DNA from: Volvox africanus
Lineage: Eukaryota; Chlorophyta; Chlorophyceae; Chlamydomonadales; Volvocaceae
Reading direction: 5' to 3'
Length of the DNA: 64,000 nucleotides
Assembly (NCBI GenBank): GCA_030268105.1
Contig: BSDZ01000011.1
Location: 248,001-312,000, forward strand
Positions within the stretch are counted from its first letter, which is position 1. The number at the start of each line of letters is the position of its first letter. This document shows, piece by piece, positions 56,754-64,000 of the stretch. Both the position numbers and the translations under genes were made by a program. The notes under the pieces were generated by a model. It was not told the origin of the DNA. It saw nothing but the letters and a program-made list of their open reading frames with translations, and did not search any database.

Positions 56754-56762
56754 TATTGGAGT

Positions 56763-57113
56763 AATAACACATACACCATTTACAACATGGGGTATATAAA
56801 TTATGATTTTTTGGAGATTAAAATAATTACTAAAAATAAATAACGTTAAACCCCCTATGACGTAGCCCAGTATATCATAATGGTATACCTTATCTAAAAG
56901 ACCAGCGGGAATCTCCTTGAAGACCAAAACTTGTTCTTTTTTGTAATCAAATAAAGGGTTATTTAGTACAGTATCTGTTATTGCATCAGTATTATCAACA
57001 TTATTTAAAAAAGTATAAGCTACTATTGGGATTATTGCATAAAAAGTAATAAACTGGATTATATCGGTAAAAGTAACTGATTTTATTCCGCCTAAAGCGT
57101 AGAAAATGAACAT
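56763..57113 (-). pseudogene. Sodium:solute symporter family fragment
   Basis: Minus frame: FYALGGIKSVTFTDIIQFIT, then FLNNVDNTDAIT and YDILGYVIGGLTLFIFSNYF. The GGIKSV..TD.IQF block is the SSSF (PutP-like) signature around transmembrane segments 5-6. The open frame continues into the 16S fragment on the left, where it is not coding. Confidence 0.7.
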
Positions 57114-57270
57114 GGTAAAGAAGTCTTAAAGGAAACAAAAGATTTAACGGTCACTCCTGTGATGTTTAAGATAGCACCTGGTAAGAGCCAATTGGTTAGA
57201 ATTGCGATTAAAAATAAAATGTACAGTGTAATGGAAGATGGTTATAGGGTTTCTGTCAAAGAGTTACCGC
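57113..57270 (+). pseudogene. Pilus-assembly chaperone-like fragment
   Basis: Reads DLTVTPVMFKIAPGKSQLVR, IAIKNKMYSVMEDGYRVSVK, ELP. It matches the N-terminal domain of periplasmic fimbrial chaperones (vtP..f.l.pg..q.vRi, and the YR...ELP motif). The next residues (HKVNAEG) belong to something else. Confidence 0.6.
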
Positions 57271-57589
57271 ATAAAGTCAATGCGGAAGGAGCCCATGTCC
57301 AGCGTAACCAGTATATCACGAAGCATAGCTTCGGGGAATTAGACCCTAAGAGATTAAAGCATCAAATAAAGATGGATCTATTGGAAGCTTTATGACTTGT
57401 ACCGAAGCCGGCAAAATGCTTAAAGCGGCAATTCATGATGAAAGTAGATCACCTGAATTAATGAAACAATTTGCTGCTGTTTTGGGTATTTCAACAACAA
57501 ATGAAGCATTGATGAATAGACACATTCAAAACATACTTGGATACCTTCAATTCCTGATACACTTCTCTTTTAATTTTACTGTTATTTAA
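57271..57589 (+). pseudogene. Two overlapping hypothetical bacterial ORF ends
   Basis: The first frame ends QYITKHSFGELDPKRLKHQI and so on at TGA 57393-57395. The second starts at ATG 57392, so they overlap as ATGA, an operon-type junction that has survived intact. The second reads MTCTEAGKMLKAAIHDESRS, PELMKQFAAVLGISTTNEAL. I do not recognise either. A phage or conjugative-element origin is possible. Confidence 0.4.
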
Positions 57590-58099
57590 AAGTTTTTGTA
57601 TTTCGCTGGGTTCATAGTTTTTTTTAAGGTATTCAAAGTCATGGAGGGTCTTGCAGCTCATATTTTTTAAGCTTTACTTTTTAGCTTTGATATTTCCTCT
57701 AAACTAAGTCCTGTTACGGAAGAAATCAGCTATTCCATATATACTTATATGTAAAAGGGGTATGCCCTTTTTTAAGTTTCTTACAGCTGGGTAAAAATAA
57801 AATTATGTAAATAGCTTTATTTAAAGAGTTATACTAATTAGGTGTAACTTTTATAAGGTCTAAAAGCTGCTGAGCGGAAAGAATCCTTTCCTCTTTTTCA
57901 TCTAAAAGCTTTAATTTGAAGTTATTGTCTCATCAATTACCCAAAGTTTTACAAAACCTGATGGCAATATCCAAAAAATATTTGCCAGGAATTCTTTTTA
58001 CCGGATTTTATAAGCCTAATTTTGCATCCTTTATCTATCGCTGTGGCCTAGACTGATACTACCATTAGTAATAATATTACAATTATTAAAAGGGAATAG
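57590..58099. other. Mosaic interval with unassigned fragments
   Basis: 57545-57668 on the minus strand reads CKTLHDFEYLKKNYEPSEIQ, a coding-like piece of unknown family. About 57842-57930 on the minus strand reads LDEKEERILSAQQLLDLIKV. The rest has stops in all frames. No host-like sequence seen. Confidence 0.4.
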
Positions 58100-58256
58100 C
58101 TCTGGGAGTTAACGGCATGGTATTTGGTGCTTTGCCCGATTCAATCACTCCCCCAATCGTTTTAACTTTTAAACCTTTAACGTAACCGTATGATGGTGAT
58201 CTTATGTCAAGTCTATTTATTTGATCGGATAATTTGCGAGTTGCTTCATCGACTTA
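58100..58256 (-). pseudogene. HlyD-type membrane fusion protein fragment
   Basis: Minus frame: RKLSDQINRLDIRSPSYGYV, KGLKVKTIGGVIESGKAP. This is the lipoyl-like hairpin of type I secretion adaptor proteins (RSP..G.V..L.V.T.GGV..PG). It runs into the tail of the HU ORF. Confidence 0.75.
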
Positions 58257-58617
58257 CTAAATCTGTACTCACTAAATCTGTATTAACCCGAGTAAGTTCT
58301 TGATAAGCTTCATCAATAGCTTTTGCATTCAGTAAATCAAGGCGGTTTTGGTATTTACCCCAAATTGCTGGGGTAAGTTTCTTAATAATTTCTTGACGCG
58401 CTACATGGCGCACGGCTGCACCAGTTCTAGGATTACGTCCTGTCCGGGCCGGAATTTTACCGATAGTAAAATTACCAAAACCAATCAGTGATATCTGCTT
58501 ACCTTGCCCAATAGCATCAATTACTGAAGAAGTAAACATATTAATTACTTTTTCTGCTTCTGGTTTAGTACATTTGTATTGATTTGTAATATGATTAATA
58601 AATTCTTGTTTTGCCAT
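58246..58617 (-). pseudogene. HU-family DNA-binding protein fused to a foreign tail
   Basis: ATG at 58617. Residues 1-70: MAKQEFINHITNQYKCTKPE, VIDAIGQGKQISLIGFGNFT, IPARTGRNPRTG, the HU body up to the DNA-binding arm. From about residue 71 the frame continues as RHVARQEIIKKLTPAIWGKY, LNAKAIDEAYQELT, which is not HU. The arm and last helix of HU are therefore lost. A chimeric ORF. Confidence 0.85.
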
Positions 58618-58890
58618 GATTATTCTTAATTACTTAGTAAAAAATCTACACCTCAAACATTTTAACACTATTATTAAATTGCCACTTCAATTAGAGTTAG
58701 ATAAGAGGTTTAAATCTGGGCTAGATTTTTATGAAAGATCTTGCGCGGATGCCATCCAAGCATGTTATTTGTTATTAGCAAGAGGGGGTAGACCAAGCTG
58801 GATTCTAGAAGGAGATATCAAAGGATGCTTTGATAACATAAGCCTTGAATGGTTGATGAAAAATATCCCTAACCACCACTTACTTACTTA
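58616..58890 (+). pseudogene. Group II intron reverse transcriptase fragment
   Basis: Reads FKSGLDFYERSCADAIQACY, LLLARGGRPSWILEGDIKGC, FDNISLEWLMKNIP. The RT2-RT3 region of group II intron-encoded proteins (EGDIKGCFDNI contains the first catalytic Asp). YADD is absent. Confidence 0.88.
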
Positions 58891-58892
58891 TT

Positions 58893-59001
58893 GTAGTGCT
58901 AGCATCTACAATATAAATTGGAATTATTGGGCGCAAAGATTTGGCCGCATACTCTAACGCCTGATTATCACTTAAACGCAGGTCTTGTCTGAACCATAAT
59001 A
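58893..59001 (-). pseudogene. phrB: phrB N-terminal fragment (DNA photolyase)
   Basis: Minus frame: IILWFRQDLRLSDNQALEYA, AKSLRPIIPIYIVD. This is the start of the photolyase/cryptochrome alpha/beta domain (WFR.DLRL.DN.AL). About 36 codons are left of roughly 470. Confidence 0.85.
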
Positions 59002-59385
59002 TTATAGGTTTATTAGACTCGGCCGTGGCTCGCTTATTCTAGTACAAGGTTTAATGGCAAATTCTTTGGTTAAGTGTCTAAAATTGCGATTATCCTCCGG
59101 AACACTCAGTTGATCTAAAATTTTTGCTGCGGCATTAGGAATAAGCGGTTGCATTAAAATACCAATATATCTAACTATTTCAACGATTCTGTATAAAACT
59201 TCATTCATTTTACTAGGGTCCGAACTTTTGAGGCTCCATGGTGCTTCCCGATCTATATAAATATTTGATTGTTCGGTTATGTACATAATATGATCTAAAA
59301 CAGCATTAATGTTGTAATTCTCCATTTGGGTTATAGTATCTTTAATAATATTCTGTAATTGAACAAAAAGCGTATCCTGATACAT
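59002..59385 (-). pseudogene. metG: metG C-terminal fragment (methionyl-tRNA synthetase)
   Basis: Minus frame: AVLDHIMYITEQSNIYIDRE, APWSLKSSDPSKMNEVLYRI, VEIVRYIGILMQPLIPNAAA, KILDQLSVPEDNRNF. The anticodon-binding helical domain of MetRS. The catalytic domain (HIGH, KMSKS) is absent, and the end is altered after about residue 115. Confidence 0.9.
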
Positions 59386-59635
59386 TTTTTCTATAAATTC
59401 AACAGCAGTTGGTTATACTGTATTACCTTACAAGCTTAAGGTTATATACCATAGTATACCCTATGGTATCTCAAAAATTGTTTATTAAATAATACACAGT
59501 TGTGATACATTTTTTCATGTTGGGTTATCGATCTTTTGTTGAAAAAATACATCATAACTCAACACTACATTTTTTGCTCCAATCAGTTCCAATGTATAGT
59601 CCTACAAAAATAGCGCAAATAGTAGTGATAATTTT
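59386..59635. repeat. Filler palindromes and unassigned AT-rich sequence
   Basis: 59430-59475 has GGTTATATACCATAGTATACC and CCCTATGGTATCTC, short palindromes of the filler type. The rest, to 59635, is unassigned. Confidence 0.5.
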
Positions 59636-59755
59636 CCTTTGGTGGTTTGGCAAACCGGTTCTGGAACCCAAACTAACATGAATATGAACGAGGTTTTAGC
59701 ATCTATTGCGAATGAAAAATTAACAGGCAAAGCAATACGGAACTTAGCGGATTAG
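59636..59755 (+). pseudogene. fumC: fumC fragment (class II fumarase)
   Basis: Reads [32 protein letters not shown]. The conserved N-terminal substrate-site region [10 protein letters not shown] of FumC. It ends after about 40 codons. Confidence 0.9.
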
Positions 59756-59854
59756 AGTGCATTAATAATTTAGCAAAACATGATCCGTAGTAAATATTAT
59801 AAATGTATCTTAACTACGTAATAATATTACAATTATTAAAAGGGAATAGCTCTG

Positions 59855-59985
59855 GATATAGGATATACTTATGGTATGTTATAAGCTATGGTATATAATG
59901 AGGTATGGTTCCATAGATATCACCATCTGGGGTATATATAGTATATATATGTATATAATAACATAAACGGTTTTAGTACAAGCTT
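59855..59985. repeat. Filler palindromic repeat
   Basis: GATATACTTATGGTATGTTA, TAAGCTATGGTATATAATGA, GGTATGGTTCCATAGATATC. This is the reverse complement of much of 34650-34740, then CACCATCTGGGGTATATATA as near 37705. Confidence 0.8.
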
Positions 59986-59989
59986 ATGA

Positions 59990-60106
59990 ATTTCAGCAAA
60001 TGATATAAAATCCGGTAACATCCTAGATTACGAAGGTGAATTATGGGTTGTTGCTAAAACCCATGAACACACAAAACCTGGAAAAGGCGGGGCTTATGTG
60101 CAGGGC
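59990..60106 (+). pseudogene. efp: efp N-terminal fragment (elongation factor P)
   Basis: Reads [38 protein letters not shown], which contains the modified-lysine loop PGKGGA. The start ATG is just upstream but out of frame by one base. About 39 codons of roughly 188. Confidence 0.9.
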
Positions 60107-60215
60107 TCATCAGGCTAATTGGGATTTTGTCATAAGACATATAACAGATATTTACCCCAAATTTGCTATTATTTATCGGAAAGCAAATAATCCTTATGTG
60201 GACAGCGAAATCCTT
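60104..60215 (+). pseudogene. lpxL-like acyltransferase fragment
   Basis: Reads [36 protein letters not shown]. The catalytic H-x4-D box of lipid A lauroyltransferases (here HQANWD) and the YRKANNPYVD segment. Directly fused to the EF-P fragment. Confidence 0.8.
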
Positions 60216-60478
60216 CCCTTTCTGTAATAAATTTCTAAGATCATTAATAATTATTGCTCCTTGTATCACTAAGGGGTAACATGTTCCATGGAGCTTGTCC
60301 TACGCTTCCATAAGATTTAAGAAATGAATCTATCATGCCTAAAAAACCCTTGTCGTCGTTCAATAAGAGCAGCTTATAACATTAATTATAAAATTATTAT
60401 TAGCTTAATGCAATTGTTCTATAGCTTTTCTGGCTTGCTGCATTAACTCCTCATTGGGGTATTTATGCCTGTACTTTA
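60216..60478. other. Unassigned mosaic interval
   Basis: 60405-60480 on the minus strand reads KYRHKYPNEELMQQARKAIE, a C-terminal coding-like piece of unknown family. The rest shows nothing recognisable. Confidence 0.35.
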
Positions 60479-60780
60479 TTGAAGTGTAATATGTACGTTA
60501 TAGCCAGTTCAAATATAAGAATAAAAAGAATCTTCCTTACCGCTAGAGATTCAAACTATGAACCAAGTCACTTGTTAATTGCACAGCAGAAGGCAACCAG
60601 GACTTCATTAGAGTTACTTAGGGACGAGATAGAGGAGGTGCATCAGGTTATCAAGATTATATTATCTAATTAATAGAGAGCCAATATTCCGTTAATCGCA
60701 ATTATCAAACCCTTAACCGATGCAAGAGCTGCTATTGCTCAAATTAAAGAAAACCAAAAACCATTTCTTTTTTTAACTTA
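60479..60780 (+). pseudogene. Unassigned bacterial coding fragments
   Basis: 60479-60673 is open (YVIASSNIRIKRIFLTARDS, LLIAQQKATRTSLELLRDEI). 60690-60770 continues in another frame (IPLIAIIKPLTDARAAIAQI). I do not recognise either piece. Confidence 0.3.
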
Positions 60781-60799
60781 CACAAAGTGTATTACAGAC

Positions 60800-60957
60800 T
60801 CATAACAGGATATTTATTATCCCATTTTGCTCCAAATTGTTTTAACTCAAAATGAGCCATTTCTTCGGTAGCAGCGGTATAAATTTTCTTTAAATCTCTA
60901 GTGACTTCTTTTAAATCCTTATACGAAACATATTTCACAGGATTCCTAACCATATGG
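60800..60957 (-). pseudogene. IS256-family transposase fragment
   Basis: Minus strand: NPVKYVSYKDLKEVTRDLKK, IYTAATEEMAHFELKQFGAK. A further copy of the segment at 55730-55870, with small differences. Confidence 0.85.
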
Positions 60958-61137
60958 ACTGACCAAGATTGCTTCTAACGGCACTTCATTAGTAAAAATA
61001 ATAAAATCGTCCTCAAGTAACACGTTGTCCCATTCCCGACCTTTTGACTTATGAATAGTTGATAATGTTACCTCTGCCATACTCTCTTCAACATAGCAGG
61101 CATCCTCTATCTGCTTGATAATGTTTTTAAATGACAA
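60958..61137 (-). pseudogene. UvrD-like helicase fragment
   Basis: Minus frame: AEVTLSTIHKSKGREWDNVL, LEDDFIIFTNE. STIHKSKGREWD is helicase motif V of the UvrD/Rep superfamily. The Walker A domain is absent. Confidence 0.8.
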
Positions 61138-61139
61138 CT

Positions 61140-61260
61140 CCCCTTGGTTTTTTCCGGCCAGAAAGTCTTACCAATTAAATGAATAGTTAAAGTGTACATA
61201 CCAATAACTAGAAAACAGAAAAGATAAAGAAATAAGCTAAGTGTCAGATTTTTCATTATA
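61140..61260 (-). pseudogene. Membrane-segment fragment, unassigned
   Basis: Minus strand from ATG near 61257: MKNLTLSLFLYLFCFLVIGM, YTLTIHLIGKTFWPEKTKG. One transmembrane helix; family unknown. Confidence 0.35.
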
Positions 61261-61379
61261 TTAAACCAGCTTTATAAATTGTGAATTCAATTAGTTTAAT
61301 AAACAGAAGCGGAGAAACTATTCCTCCAAAACCTGTATGGGTAACCATATAGTACATATAAGGTTTCTCCGCTTATGGA

Positions 61380-61744
61380 GGCAATATAAAGGGATATGGA
61401 TGAGGGTATATCTATGGTAAAACAGTAAACCAGCAACATAGGTCTGGCCGAAAGGTCTCCGACCCTTTACAACACTCCCAGTATACCATAAGTATATATA
61501 CCTCCCCATATGGTTATGCTTGTACACTGGGGTAACGCTGTTGGATAACAGAGACGTACCTCGCGATCGAGACCCTCATCCTCATGGATAACAGAGACGT
61601 ACCTCGCGATCGAGAAGGAGAATTTGGGTATATGTTGATAACCCTGATAGCTGTTTTTCCTAACCCTGGATAGGTATATGTTGATAACCCTCATCCTCAT
61701 GGAAAGGTATATATGAGGTATATATACTTATGGTATACTGGGAG
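61380..61744. repeat. Filler repeat cluster at the right end of the mosaic
   Basis: Contains the inverted LTR piece (61428-61474) and the unit shared with 38091-38205. It also has two copies of GATAACAGAGACGTACCTCG with GCGATCGAGA, two of GGTATATGTTGATAACCCT, and several CCCTCATCCTCATGG. It ends in TATACTTATGGTATACTGGG immediately before the LTR. Confidence 0.85.
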
Positions 61745-62064
61745 TGTTGTAAAGGGTCAGAGACCTTTCGGCCAGACCTATGTTTCTGGTTTACTGTTTT
61801 GTATCGGGCCCTCGCCTTTCTGTACGGCCTGAGGACCCCTCCCAGTGGGAGACCAGTTCGTCAGTTGCTTGTAGCATTGTGAGAGTCGCTCCGCGCCTAA
61901 GTAGCCACACAGCGGCATTGCCACAAACAGCAGCTCATTTACAACACATCCATGTGTTAAATATCATGTTACAGCCGGTAGTATTAAGAAACTTTGGAAC
62001 AATAACAAAAAAACAAAAGGATTGTCGGAGTTGTCTGTCTAGGGGAAGTGTAATGCAACTTTCA
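61745..62064 (+). repeat. Second Copia-2 LTR copy at the mosaic/host border
   Basis: 320 bp, nearly identical to 33831-34149. Preceded by CTGGGAG, as are the inverted pieces, and followed by GGTGAGGGGG and GC-rich algal sequence. No matching five-base duplication around it. Confidence 0.9.
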
Positions 62065-63791
62065 GGTGAGGGGGAGAAGAGAGTTATGTAAAATCCGATA
62101 CGTAAGGTCAAAGCCGATCTTAATCCATCTGGCGCCACTTGCCGGGAACGCTCTCTGTCACGTGCGGGTCAGCCGCTTCCCACGTGCCCTTAGGTCCGTC
62201 TTCTACATCCTACTTTTCTACTCTCCTTCGATTTATATCCAAATACCAATCACACCTCTGGATGTCGAGATCATAGTCTTTGTATCATCACGTCCAGTAC
62301 GAAGACAAGCTAGTCCAACCACTGGGCGGCGTCAGCGGCGGTAGTGTCGATACAGGCCGCGACATCAGTGGTAGTCGTGGTGGCGACGGCACGAGCGACG
62401 TTGGAGCCGGCGGCGTCGATGGCGACCAGTACCGCGTCTCTAATGCGCGCTGGTTGGAAGACCAGTGCTTCCACTGGCGGCGGTCGGCTGCATGATGGGA
62501 CTTCGGAAGTGACATGGACGGCGACTTGAGCAGTGAAGGCTACATTGATGGAGCGCCCTCGGGGCGGATAACGGAGCCCGCTGGCCCGCTTCTACCGGAA
62601 ACCAAGCACCGCTACTGGACTTGCCATGGTGCTTCTGGTGGCCCCGCCATTAGCCTATGTACGGCATAGGTGTGCGCCAGGCAACACGGCGCAGTGACGG
62701 CAGCGGCGACCGACAGCGTGGAGGTCTGCAGCGCTGACTCCAGTGTGCGCGCCTCCAGGGGCTGCCCCTCCGACGCCGGTGTGAAAGTCTGCGGTACTAA
62801 GCAGCGATGGTGGCGCCGCTTACAACATCGGGAGCAGCAGCCATGGTACCGACGGGAGCTGTAGCGTGGCGAGGTGAGCCGTGTCCTGCTGATCTGTTTC
62901 TGTCGTATCATTACCATCGTGGAATACCATTACCATCATGGAATCCATGGCGGTCAATTCCACCAATGCTGCTACGTCGACGTCCACGTTAGGTGCCGCC
63001 ACTACACGCGCCCACAGCTGTTCTGTATCATCCACGAATATGCGGAGCAGCATACTGCCGTCAATGCCTCCACTTGCTAGCGTAATTTTCAGCTCAGAAA
63101 AGGGCCGGCGGCGCTAATACGCCTCGGCAGCAGCTGCGGCGACGACATGACGACATCCAGCTGGGCAAAGCCCTCACCTGCGCCTTCCAGGCAGATGGAG
63201 GCGGCCAACAGTACCGCCACGCTTGTGAGCAGTGGTGGCAGGCCTCTGCAGCCTCCGACGCTGGGCGTGTCCCCACAAATGCCACCTCACAAGCGCGGCA
63301 GTGCCGGGTGGTCCAGACGTCCGAACATCATCTTGCGCACGCCGCTGCGACATAACATTACCATACGAGCCAAATGGGTGAGGACTGCGGCTTCAGCGCC
63401 GCCAACTGTCTCCAGTCTGTCGTCAACCATGCTGACTCTGCGTTGCCAAGTGCTGCCGCCGTACCGTACGGCATGCTCAATGTTGGCAGCGGGTGAGCCA
63501 TTACCGACGTGGCCGCGAGCCGTGTGGCCTTGTGCGCCGATGGAGCTGATACCGAAGACGGTCAGGCCGTCAGCTGAAGCCAGCGGCAGGCTCATCGCAC
63601 GCCGTTGAAAGCATTCGCGTCAGTGTCTGCTGCGGCGTTGCTAGTGGGGAAGGTCTTGGTGTTGACATGGGCGCTTGCGGGCTCCGGAGGCAGTCCACGA
63701 CGATTAGCAGGCAACAACACCAGTTGCTTCCGCCCTGCATGCATATTTTGCCGACGGGCTGCTGCTGAACGAATTATTAATAGTCCCTTTA
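62065..63791. other. GC-rich algal sequence, no gene recognised
   Basis: Several open frames on both strands (for example plus 63147-63608, minus 63287-63595 and minus 62310-62540) with Ala/Thr/Val-rich peptides. None has a family motif or clear splice sites. They may be remains of a low-complexity gene or transposon. I do not annotate any as real. Confidence 0.35.
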
Positions 63792-63898
63792 CTAAAACTT
63801 TTCCCCCAAGCTAACGACTGTTGGCCCCCCCCCCGGCGCAGTTACCTAAAACTTTTCCCCCAAGCTAACGACTGTTGGCCCCCCCCCGGCGCAGTTAC
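63792..63898. repeat. Two-copy 54/53-bp tandem repeat with poly-C
   Basis: 63792-63845 and 63846-63898 are the same unit (CTAAAACTTTTCCCCCAAGC ... GGCGCAGTTAC), differing only by one C in the homopolymer. Confidence 0.95.
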
Positions 63899-64000
63899 TT
63901 GACGCGTCCGGGATGCTGGGGTGCCCCTTTGCCTCTCACGCCGTCTGCAACGCCGCTCCGTAGCCCGAGGGCACCCGCCGAGCAGCCCTTGAGAGTATCA

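Noticed and set aside
56541..56760. C-terminal part of a 190-codon minus ORF
   Set aside because: This part overlaps the 16S rRNA fragment. Only 56763-57113 is coding (symporter).
62280..63608. Several 60-150 codon frames in the GC-rich right end
   Set aside because: Open frames occur on both strands at similar length, as expected from high GC. No motif or splice support.

Overview
The window looks like nuclear DNA of a volvocine green alga (Volvox/Pleodorina/Chlamydomonas relatives). Reasons: spliced GC-rich genes with short exons and GT-AG introns; TGTAA polyadenylation signals; chromodomain Ty3/gypsy and Osser-like Ty1/copia elements; and primer-binding sites of the type TGGTATCGAG. One large segment is different: AT-rich, with intronless fragments of bacterial genes whose closest families are those of Rickettsiaceae.

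Layout. 1-2.0 kb: the 5' exons of a WDR17-like WD40 gene on the minus strand, head to head with RRP9 (U3-55K), a complete seven-exon gene at 2.5-6.7 kb. 8.2-8.7 kb: the last exons of a small gene I cannot name. 8.9-16.3 kb: a spliced carotenoid cleavage oxygenase-like gene whose frame is sound but which lacks two of the four iron-binding histidines. 16.7-20.9 kb: a decayed copia element (minus strand). 21.3-26.1 kb: a complete eight-exon AlkB-type dioxygenase (ALKBH1-like), with a foldback element in its last intron. 26.3-34.1 kb: a retroelement graveyard. It holds diverged LTRs, a gag/RT remnant, two complete miniature LTR elements (TRIMs) and two solo TRIM LTRs, a gypsy integrase remnant, and a copia element with its integrase deleted.

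34.15-39.0 kb and 55.4-61.7 kb: a mosaic of roughly thirty short fragments (about 80-430 bp) of rickettsial genes, mixed in strand and order and often fused. They include the ATP/ADP translocase tlc, glyS, rplW, a class D beta-lactamase, kefB, rodA, a Bax-inhibitor-1 family gene, ligA, xseA, uup, a 16S rRNA segment, HU, metG, phrB, fumC, efp, lpxL, uvrD, IS256 transposases and a group II intron RT. Pieces of a host copia LTR and a short AT-rich palindromic filler repeat sit among them. I read this as shredded endosymbiont DNA concatenated and integrated into the algal nucleus.

39.65-55.43 kb: a three-level nest of one chromodomain gypsy family. Outer Element 1 (minus) is interrupted by Element 2 (plus, TSD CGGCA), which is interrupted by a solo LTR (minus, TSD CGTGT). 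The outer copy carries four CGA-to-TGA stops. Both copies share an in-frame TAG between gag and pol. 61.7-64 kb: a copia LTR copy, then GC-rich algal sequence in which I recognise no gene.

The three complete host genes are unrelated housekeeping functions (rRNA processing, apocarotenoid or derived function, nucleic-acid demethylation). The rest of the window records repeated insertion and decay.
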